64,000 nt of DNA from Diaporthe sp. PMI_573. Its lineage: Eukaryota > Ascomycota > Sordariomycetes > Diaporthales > Diaporthaceae. Positions 54,863 to 64,000 of this stretch are shown piece after piece (position 1 is the first letter of the stretch; every line of letters begins with the position of its first letter). The DNA lies in the NCBI GenBank assembly GCA_021399435.1, contig JAJTUP010000055.1:62001-126000 (forward strand), in the 5' to 3' direction. The position numbers and the translations under genes were made by a program. The notes under the pieces are model-generated. The model had not been told where the DNA came from. It searched no databases and was given only the letters and a program-made list of their open reading frames with translations.

Positions 54863-57578
54863 ATGGAACCTCAAACCCCTCAGTCGGCCCTCCAGCCGCA
54901 ACCCGCCGCGCCAGTCCCGGAGGCCGCCCCACCTCCGCCGGCCAAGAAGAAGTCAAGGAGCAGGAATGACCCGGCTAACCAGAAGCGCCGCTGTGTCAGC
55001 ACGGCCTGTATCGCATGTCGGAAGAGGAAGTCGAAATGCGATGGCGCATTACCCTCCTGTGCCGCCTGCGCCAGTGTTTATGACACCGAATGTGTCTATG
55101 ACCCGAATTCGGACCACAGGAGAAAAGGCGTCTATCGCGAGAAGATCGACAGCGCCAAGGCTAGGAACTCTACCCTCCAGATTCTCATCGAGGCCATCCT
55201 CAACGCCGCGGAGGAGGATGTGCCCGAGATCACAAGAAGGATCCGCACGTGCGACAGCCTGGACACCGTGGCCGAGACCATCCTGCAGGAAGACTTTGCC
55301 AACAAGAACAACGACGATGCTCAATTCGATGACCAGGACACCACGGACCAGCCCGTAGAAGGTGAGAGAGACCTGGCCCGGAAAATGGGCGAGCTTAGGA
55401 TAGAGAACGGCACTATCCGCTTCATCGGGGGAACTTCGCACCTCATCTACCAAGGCGACCCCCATGACACGCCTGCGGAGCCCGAGTCCATTGGCCTCCA
55501 GACCAACGAGGACCCTGTCACGAGTTGGTCCGAGGTGACCAAGGATAGGAATCTAGTCATTCACCTGTTGAACATGTACTGGAACTGGCACTACCCATAC
55601 TTCACAACAATCTCACGCAAATTGTTTTGGCGAGACTTCCTGAAGGGCAAGCCACGAACTTTGCCAAAGGCCACAATATACTGCTCGCCCCTTTTGGTCA
55701 ACGCCATGTTGGCACTGGGCTGCCACTTCACAGATGTGCCGGGCGCCTTTGCTGTGCCGGGTGACAGTCGGGCCAAAGGTGATCACTTCTTTGCCGCGGC
55801 CAAGAAACTCATCATAGACAACGATGAGTACGAAAAGCCCAGGCTGGTCACCGTCCAGGCCTTGGCTTTGATGTCCGTACGCGAGGCAGGCTGCGGGCGC
55901 GAGGCCAAGGGATGGGTCTACAGCGGTATGAGTTTCCGCATGGCCCAGGACATTGGTCTCAACCTCGACGCTGGAGCAATTGCTTCAGAAAATGGCCAGA
56001 TCAGCGCTGAAGAGATCGATGCCCGAAGGATTACCTTCTGGGGCTGCTTTCTTTTCGACAAGTGCTGGTCCAACTACCTAGGCCGGCTACCACAGCTTCC
56101 CAAGAACTCTTACAATGTCCCCAAATATAGCGTTTTCCCAGATGAGGACGGCGGTACTTGGTCGCCATACGCGGACGGCGGATTCGATCAGACCCTCAGC
56201 CAGCCGGCCCGAACTAGGGCGGTTGGTCTTCAACTCTCGAAACTATGCGAGGTTAGCAGTGACTTGTTGATCTTTTTCTACCATCCGAACCACATCGGCA
56301 GGTCAAGTGGGAAGTCGGTCGAGCTGAAGAAGCTCAGTGAGCTGCACAGGCGGCTGGAAGACTGGCGCAAGGAGTTGCCCCAGGAGTTTGAGCCGAAGGA
56401 TGGCCAGCTGCCGAATGTGATACTGATGCAGTAAGTTATTCCGTCTCGTTCGCCGATGCCACTGCTGATTTCCAATCTGCAGCATGTTCTATCATCTGCA
56501 GTACATTCACCTCTTCCGGCCATTCTTAAAGTACAATCCTGCCACGTCTCCGTTGCCGCCCCACGTGTCTCCCCGGCGCATCTGCACGGCCAACGCGGGT
56601 TTCATCTCGAAGCTCATGAGATTATACAAAAAGCTGTACAACCTCCGACAGATATGCAACATCGCAGTTTACATGGTCCATTCTGCCTGCACCATACATC
56701 TGCTCAACTTACCCGAGAAGACAGCAAGGAGAGACGTCATCCACGGCGTCAAGCATCTGGAAGAGATAGCCGAGGATTGGCTGTGCGCCAGGCGATCGCT
56801 GAGCATCATCAGCGTCCTCGCCAGGAAATGGAACTGCGAACTGCCAGAAGAGGCAGCCGCGATCCTTCGGCGAACCGATGAGAACTACGGCTACTTGGGT
56901 ACCGGAGACGTGCCATCGCCTAATCAGCCCATGATGCCGTCCGTCACACCCTCGCCGCCAGCATTCCCCCAGTCGCCTGTACAGCTCAAGAGCAGCCCGA
57001 GCCGGCATGATGCTCAAACGTCACAAATGGCACAGGACGTGACTGCGGCCATGTCACCGGACCTGATGTCAACCATGGGCATCGGGTCGATAGCGCCGCC
57101 CAGCGTGCAACCTCGCCAGGGGCCAACGTCCGCCTCGGTCGACCCCGCCAACAATCCCGGCCTCGCCTTCAACAGCTCGTGGACCATGCCCGGCGTCAGC
57201 GCGCCCGCCCTACCACGTTACCACCAGTCCTACGCGCCAGTACAGATGACCAGCAGCGGGCCATCTGCACAGAGCTCAAGGACGGCTACGCGCAATCCCA
57301 CGCCGAATTCCGTCTATGCCATCGACGGACAGGAATGGTTCTTGAAGGATGGCATCAACTGGCAGCAGAACTTTGAGGGCTGGGGCATGACCAGTCCGAC
57401 GAACAACAATACAGCCAATAACAATAACAACACCAATGCCAGCGGGGCTGGGGGCGGCGTGGCCGGGGGTGATGTGTTTATGTTCAAGGGCCTGCAGGGT
57501 GGGGACTTGGATATTGGAGACACCTGGGATTTTGACAGCTCGATGACGAATCTGGACCAGATCCCGGGGCTGGACTGA
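54863..57578 (+). CDS. Zn2Cys6 transcription factor with fungal-specific domain
   Basis: Nuclear DNA-binding regulator. Exons 54863-56430 and 56483-57578 with a 52-nt intron, 887 residues. Zn2Cys6 cluster: C49-x2-C52-x6-C59-x6-C66-x2-C69-x7-C77, preceded by a basic KKKSRSRND...QKRR stretch. A linker with HRRKGVYREKIDSAK and a helical ILIEAILNAAEED follows. Fungal_trans middle homology region at about 215-560: LLNMYWNWHYPYFTTISRKL, SPLLVNAMLALGCHFTD, AQDIGLNLDAGA and RRITFWGCFLFDKCWSNYLG. The C-terminal 200 residues are Ser/Pro/Gln/Asn-rich with an NNNTANNNNNTNASGAGGG run; this looks like an activation region. It resembles NirA-like regulators in layout, but target genes cannot be inferred. 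Convergent with the HIT gene. Confidence 0.94.
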
Positions 57579-57937
57579 GCGATTTGTGTTTGAAGGGTTT
57601 TTGAAGAGTGTTGGTTGCCGAGTCCGGACTGTTGTTTTGATACTGGAGGCTGGTTCTGTTCTTATACATACACAAAGGGTTGGATAAGGCGGGCAAAAGT
57701 GTGGCGTTGGCACAAACGAGGATGGGGATACCTAGTCATACGTATGTATATAAAAGGACAAGAGTTCGTCTGCCGCGATTCTAGTAGTCTAATATGTGTA
57801 TGCATATATCCCTTGTGGTTCTTGAATACACCGACATGACCGACGAGCTAGCTGCACCCAATCATGCCTCATCTCAAATGCTGTAATACCCTTCCCAACA
57901 TGATTGTCCCGACCCCCAGTGAGTACAAACAGATCTG
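57579..57937. other. Convergent 3' region
   Basis: 359 bp between the stop codons of the Zn2Cys6 regulator and the HIT gene; no gene seen. Confidence 0.5.
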
Positions 57938-58663
57938 TCATGACGCCTCACCGCCCACAGACCCGAGTCCCTCTCCCATCTCCCTAAGCGCCCTTCTGAA
58001 CACCTCAGCCTCAGCCACCATCTCCTCCATGCTCCTAGCGTTCCTCTGCGAGTCCTCAATCCGGTCGAACGCGCCCCCTGCCACGGGCCTGGCCCCATTG
58101 GACTGCTCTTGCTGCTGGCGATCCCACAGCGCCCCGCCGACATTTCCCTCCTCGCGCGCCATCCGCTCGTAAAGCTCGTCGCCCGCCGTGTCCTCGGGCT
58201 TGGAGCTCAGCCCGCGGACGCGCGGGATGACGTGCACGTGGACATGGGCGACCGTCTGGCCTGCTTCCGGGCCGTCCTGTACTGCGATGTTGAAGGAGCC
58301 GCCCGGCTGCTGCTGCTCCTTGCCGGGGGGAGGAGGAGGAGGAGGAGGAAAGTAGTGGCGGGCCAGCATGCGCTGGACCCTCTGCACGGTGGCGAACAGG
58401 TCCGTCACCTCGGGCAGGGACAGGTCCGTCAGGCGCCTGTGGGGCCTAGACGGGCACACCAGGACGTGGCCTGGAAGCAGCGGCTTGAGGTTGACCAGCG
58501 CGAAGGAGTGCGGTGTTGTGAGGAAGACCTTGGGTTCTGAGTCAGCGGTGGTGGTTCATGTTCTGGTTGGCCGCTCTCGCTCATGTCAGGTCGTCCGACT
58601 AACCTGAGAGGTCACCTCAAACGGCCCGAAGGATATCTTCTTGCCCGGGGGACCTGAGCTCAT
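57938..58663 (-). CDS. HIT-family hydrolase, Fhit-like (diadenosine polyphosphate hydrolase)
   Basis: Cleaves Ap3A/Ap4A-type dinucleotides. Exons 58663-58604 and 58528-57938 with a 75-nt intron, 216 residues; the acceptor AAG restores SQVFLTTPHSFALVNLKPLL as in Fhit. HIT motif AHVHVHVIPR with H115, H117 (nucleophile by family) and H119. QDGPEAGQT just before is Fhit-specific. An insertion of eight Pro plus GKEQQQPGGS (about 81-97) replaces the short Fhit loop between helix and strand. The C-terminal 80 residues are helical and charged (RIEDSQRNARSMEEMVAEAE), longer than in human Fhit. Yeast HNT2 is the counterpart. Confidence 0.93.
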
Positions 58664-59284
58664 CTTTGCTTTTGTTGTGTGGTAGAGGAATGTGCTTGCA
58701 GGGTGTTTCCACAGGCGCTTGAACATCCTTGACTTTACTTGGTGAACAAGGACAGGTTCTCACATAGATCGCGACGAGGAGTGGGTGGGTATGCGACCTG
58801 TCTGGAGTCGCCCACTGCTCGCTGTGGCTAGGCCGGATGGTTGGGGGGATTGGGTTATGGTGGCCGCTGAACCACTTGATTATGCCCAGCGTTAGCACCA
58901 GTGCAACCGCCCTGGAAAACAATGGGTCCCCCCCCCGTTGAATACCCCAGATTACAGCAAATCAGACTTTCTGGATGAACTACAGAGCAGCCCTTCCTTC
59001 CCACGCCTTTTTAATATGACAAGACTTTTTGAATTTACAATGTTTATAGTGTATATTCGAGCATTTATGTCATACCAAAGTAACAGAACGCTAGTATTCC
59101 TTAGCATATATGGATGCTTGTCTATCTCTATCCCTGACCACAGGCCGTTGAGGTTGGTGGTATACAAAGGTTAAGTGCAGTTACAAATGGAAGGCACGTT
59201 TATCACATATACTGGGCAAGGGAAATATTCTCAGGGTGACCTTAGCACGTGAGAAAAGTCTGGAGATCCATGCGGCCCAGTCTC
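58664..59284. other. Intergenic region
   Basis: Upstream flank of the HIT gene and 3' flank of the MFS gene. A C-homopolymer run occurs near 58927-58937; the part from 58950 to 59160 is A/T-richer. No gene recognised. Confidence 0.5.
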
Positions 59285-61335
59285 CTAGAGCTGTGGCACG
59301 ACCTCGTCTTCGGTCAGAGTATCTGCTCGGTGGGGGCTGGGCCGAACTGGCCTGTCTTCTTCGATCTCATCCTCCTTCGTCATATAAACTGCCACCTAGC
59401 TGTCAGTAACTGGGCACCGGAAAATGTGCCTGGTAGCTGAGATGAATGGACTCACCATGAGGCTTCACAAACATGGACAGAATCAGTACCGCGGTAAAGA
59501 TTCCACTGATAAGAACAAACACAGCCTGCGGGAAGGTCTTCACCGTCGCCGCATACAGCCCGTTGAATATCACCGGGCCGATGATTCTGGCCAGCGCATG
59601 AAGCAAGCCGATCGCGCCGAGAAGCGCTCCGATCGTCTCCGCAGGGACATGCTTAGACAAGGCGGCCTGGATGGTCGCGGAGCCCACCCCGCCAAAGGCA
59701 GTGATTACTCCGCACAGGACAAAGAGGGCCGGAGTGCGCACGAAGATATACCCAGTGATGCCGATGACATCTGAGACGATGGCCAGGCGCAGGAGCCACA
59801 CATCCAAGCCATCTGCACCAGCACTTCGCTCTGCGATGGCACCTAATTCCCTGCGGCGCTTCTGGGCCGGCCGAATCCGGAAGATATAATTGATGATGGG
59901 CAATAAGGTCAGGAGCACGACGACCCGGACCATGGAGACAAGGGAGATGAACCGTGACGTCTCAAAGTTGCCCCAGTCGAAGATGAATTCGCTGTACAGC
60001 AGGGTCACCTGCCCCGAGCTCATTGCCGCGCCGAGGATGACCGTGTCGATGGCAGCGAGCAGCATCAGGTTCCGGCGGACGCGCTTGTTGGCATGACCCC
60101 TTGGGGCCAAGACTTTCAGCGGCTCCAAGGGATTCGCGGCTCGGATCGAGGCGGCAGCATTTGCATACTTGGGCGATGCAAGCCATGACCATAACCAAGA
60201 GGTCGCGCCCTCTGCTGTCGCCAGGTATTGTGATGCCCACTCCCGTGTGCGCTGGTCGCGCCTCACCTGGTCGAACCGGTGTTTCTCACGGGCCAAAAGC
60301 TGACGTCGCTTTGACACTGACTCTGGCAGGATGAAGATGACACATGCGATGAAAACCAGGTGGCATCCGAGGGTGACATAAAAGACAGAGAGCAAAGACC
60401 CAGTCCACTTGACGAAATAACCCGCAAGGAGGGGTCCGAAGGCCAAGCCGCTGAAGAGGCACGCGTGGATATACCCGATGGTCACGCCACGCTTCGACGG
60501 AGGCGTGCAGTCGCTCGTGTATGAATGGCTGAGTACAGAGCCGGCCGTGAAGGAACCAGCGAGCCCGTCGAAAATGACACCCAGGATGAGCCACCTGTAG
60601 TGAATGACGTCTGGAAACCTGGCTGTAAATATCGTCACAAGTTCGCCAAGGACACCGCCGAAAGAAGTCAGGGCCAGCAACTTCTTGCGTCCGAATCGGT
60701 CGGATAGCGAACCAATCTTGGGCGTGGTGTAGGCGCTCAAGACCCCAACTATGACGTTGAGGACCAGCATGAACGTGGCAACATTTTGCTGAACCTCAGC
60801 TATGTTGCACTGGGGGTTGTCACCACCGAGTACGACGGGGGTGACGATAAAAGTGGGATCATCCACAGTCTGCTCGGAAAAGTAGCGCTGGCACACAAGG
60901 GCGACGATACTGCTGACTGTCAGAACGCATGCGAAGAGACTAGACGAGGGACAAGAGGCCAGCCTACAGGTTGAGCTTTGGCACTACGGATCCACCAAAT
61001 GCCAAGGTGAAGAGGGCATATGGAGGAAGCAGCCAGTAGACCTTGAAAAAGACCAGTGTCAGCGCAGTGTCTCCGCTGAGCTCAGGCTCGCCGGGCAGGG
61101 GACGTACAGAAGGCTGCTTGTACCAGGGGAGGCCTTCGAATTCCTTATATCCGTCCCAGCTGTCCTTGCCCTGTGGTTGCACTTGGTCCTCCGATCCCGC
61201 GTGAGAGCTTGCGGTGCCGGCGGCCAGCAGACTCGTGCTCTCGTCGGGAGCCATCGGTCTCTCTTCGTCGTCCGGCGTCGTCGAGAGAGAGTACGCATCG
61301 TCCGCCAACGAGCCTCGGCGCACTCCGTCCGGCAT
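59285..61335 (-). CDS. MFS transporter (TetA/Hiat1-like)
   Basis: Twelve-helix major facilitator. Exons on the minus strand: 61335-60968, 60912-59456 and 59388-59285, 642 residues; phases 2 and 1. The hydrophilic N-terminus (about 90 residues) ends with LPWYKQPSVRPLP, then helix 1 (VYWLLPPYALFTLAFGGSVV). Motif A between helices 2 and 3: GSLSDRFGRKKLLALTSFGG. The loop RWLILGVIFDGLAGSF and SHSYTSDCTPPSKRG fit the tetracycline-resistance-like group. A long central loop (about 290-375) contains RREWASQYL-like basic sequence. The C-terminal exon is short, acidic and hydrophilic (MTKEDEIEEDRPVRPSPH). The start is the first ATG; a TTG 78 nt upstream is in frame and was rejected. Substrate unknown; fungal members are often annotated as tetracycline or nutrient transporters. 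Confidence 0.93.
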
Positions 61336-63412
61336 TTTTTCCCTTTCTTGCCCCAGCTGTGTGGCCTCAAGCTGAGGTGCGAACGGCAACAGGTTGGTGT
61401 TCGTCAACAGCAAAGAACTCCCCGTTCTGCAGGGCGCGGTTCTGGCGGCTGCGTAAAATCCAAGACTCCGGTCACGGTGAGGGCGCCGTTTGCGCGGTGG
61501 CTCAGTCGTGGGACGCGAACACGAAGTCCGCTCGTCGCTATGACGGGTGGCGGAGTTCGGATTATACGGAGGGGGAGATGACAGCGTGGGGCCGGCAGTC
61601 CGCGATGCTCTCCATTACCTGGGATTGGTATACATTCAAGCTGGGCTGGGAAACATGAACAGGTGTGAAGGGAAGGCCGCTTGGCCAGCAGAGATCTCAA
61701 TGTCGAGCCAGGGAAAGAGATGTGAGCGAGTCAACGTCCAAAGGCCGGAATGCTGGACAATCCGGACTGGTCTGAAGCAAGACAAGCTCCCGCTGCTTTA
61801 TCAGATAAGCGGGGGGGTTCCTACGGGGGACTGCCCAGCATTCCTTGAGCTGGGGCTGTCTGGAGCAAATCCGATGGGCCAGATGGCAGCATGGGAAACG
61901 TGGACAACGCGGTCCTCCTCTTCTCCTTTGTAGCGTAGCATACCTGCGCTAAGACGGAAGGTTTCAAGACACAGGGGGGGCGGGGACGGCGGTTGTCAGG
62001 CGTCGGGGCCCAGAGCTGCGGCCCGTTTTCTACTGTGCACTGTGTAAACTAAACTGCCTTTCCATCAAGGTTCCCCGAGCGAGTTTGAGGGAAGCACCGA
62101 CGCGGCGGTACAACACCGTTAGTTACCACGACCGTTTTTCCCACCTGGCTTGTTCTTAGGCTGGACCTACCGACTGGTCTAGCACCCGCTGTGTGTCTGG
62201 CTGCAGGAGACGGGGCCAGAGGTGATGACGCACCATCTTTGATTTCTAAGCCCGGACAGGAACACCGGAAGTCGGTCCTCACCTATTGGATGACAGCCAC
62301 ACCTCCCCCCAACCTGCACTCGCGGCCCCTATCAGCGCCCGTGCTCGCCCTCCCAAACCCGTGCTCGTCCCCTGAGCTTGCAGAAGCCTCGAACCAATCC
62401 CGACCACGCGGTGCGCTAGGCTGTTCGGGAAACGCAGGCTTGCAAGGCGCACAATAAATCATTATGCAGCCCGGCACCATGCTGTGTTTCCCGTAGCTGC
62501 CGTTGTTCCACACCTCGGTGTCGACGGCGCTTGCTATCCTCCGTCCTGGATTATATAAGCTCAGACTCTCCCCTCCCTCTCCCCGCGCAAGGTGATCCTG
62601 CCTCCCGAGCCGCGTGATATTGAAACGTCCCACGTGTGCCGCAGGCATTAAGTTTTTCTCACTCCACGGTTTGATAGGCCTGATCCGGTTCTAGATCCCC
62701 GTGGCTGTCGACAAAACCCGATCTAACCGTAACATACTTTGGGCATCACGACCTTGGATGCGGGCGGTCGAGGTCTGATTACCACCTAGGTGTCCCATGT
62801 CGGACTCACTGGGACACCCACCCGGCTGAGAGGAAATGGGGAAAACATGCCGTCTCCCCCGGTGGAATCGCATCCGTCTTGCTCTAGGATGTAAGCTTTA
62901 TTTGTCCTGGGGACAACCAAGCGTAATTCCGTCGAGGCGGATTCCTAGCATCGGACAAGGTGGGCAAAGAAACATGTCCACTGAGTCTCGTGGATGGTGC
63001 TATCCCCAGTATCACAATACAGCAACGCGAACGTCCACTGCTTCATGGCGGGCGGCCCCTTCGGCCACCTGGGCCACCGCACTGGCCACGCCAGTGAGCT
63101 CCTGATGAACGGGCTGACAGCAGGCGACCTCGGTGCCTGGATCTGATGTTTGACTGAGTGTGTCTTGTAATCAAATTGCTGTCGATGAACCACGGGGAAC
63201 AGCACTCGGCCTCAAAACCAGGACGTTGGAAGAGGCAGGAATCGCCTTTCGAAACAGATCCGATAACCTGGAGCCTGCCATTGTAGAACCCTTTTCCAAT
63301 TGACACCAATCTGCTGCTTTGGCAACCCTCCCGGGCCGGAACTCCATCCAAGATAACAACAACCCATGTTTTGTACAAGTAATCATAAGTGGTCTCATGC
63401 CGTGCGCCCCAT
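61336..63412. other. Intergenic region
   Basis: About 2 kb upstream of the MFS gene and downstream of ferrochelatase. Open frames are short and lack domains. A TATATAA-like element lies near 62550 on the plus strand with no gene behind it. Confidence 0.45.

Positions 63413-64000
<588 letters not shown>

Noticed and set aside
49219..61335. Secondary-metabolite cluster (adenylation protein, Zn2Cys6 regulator, MFS transporter)
   Set aside because: The three genes are spread over 12 kb with a housekeeping Fhit-like gene between, no carrier-containing synthase or tailoring enzymes; coincidence is as likely.
62549..62560. TATATAA element at about 62550
   Set aside because: No gene start follows on the plus strand within a plausible distance.

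Overview
ORGANISM. This is nuclear DNA from a filamentous ascomycete (Pezizomycotina, probably a Sordariomycete). Genes are monocistronic and lie on both strands. Introns are short (mostly 49-186 nt) with GT...AG ends and CTAAC/CTGAC-type branch sequences. The family content is typically fungal: rhodopsin-domain (PTH11-like) membrane protein, Zn2Cys6 regulator, DHA1 transporter, F-box protein and septin. Patches of A/T-rich, eroded DNA (about 3.4-5.0 kb, 20.8-21.5 kb and 47.6-48.7 kb) look like repeat-mutated islands. I rebuilt exon-intron structures by hand. Every complete multi-exon model listed closes to a whole number of codons with consistent splice phases.

LAYOUT. 0-2 kb: 5' part of a secreted GH51 arabinofuranosidase, running off the left edge. 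3-6 kb: two unrecognised small genes around an A/T-rich island. 6.5-9.6 kb: F-box protein divergent from mitochondrial exonuclease V. 10.4-16.1 kb: PPPDE-like peptidase, a coiled-coil protein and an alpha/beta hydrolase. 16.5-20.6 kb: PTH11-like membrane protein and an unrecognised membrane-anchored protein. 21-22.4 kb: an interrupted tRNA-Arg gene and a decayed protein gene. 23.4-25.6 kb: divergent pair of a small membrane protein (four exons, no long open frame) and mitoribosomal mL44. 26-28.5 kb: cPLA2-type phospholipase. 30.6-38 kb: core genes (Cdc3/AspB-type septin, mitoribosomal uS4m, La protein). 40.5-45.7 kb: DHA1 MFS transporter, GH28 pseudogene and enoyl-CoA hydratase. 45.7-49.2 kb: gene-poor. 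49.2-52.7 kb: a 1020-residue adenylation domain fused to a membrane oxidoreductase. 54.9-61.3 kb: Zn2Cys6 regulator, Fhit-like HIT hydrolase and a second MFS transporter. 63.4 kb to the end: 3' part of ferrochelatase.

HOW THE GENES RELATE. There is no operon and I see no convincing biosynthetic cluster. A mitochondrial theme recurs (EXO5, mL44, uS4m, the small membrane protein, ferrochelatase, possibly the hydratase and phospholipase), but the genes are scattered.

MOST UNUSUAL. (1) The tRNA-Arg(CCG) gene on the minus strand at 21070-21200 carries a 59-nt insertion between positions 26 and 27, not at the canonical 37/38 site. The insertion has GT...AG ends, and its 5' part contains a perfect 7-nt complement of the acceptor strand. 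(2) The adenylation/membrane-oxidoreductase fusion at 49219-52739 has no carrier domain between its two halves.
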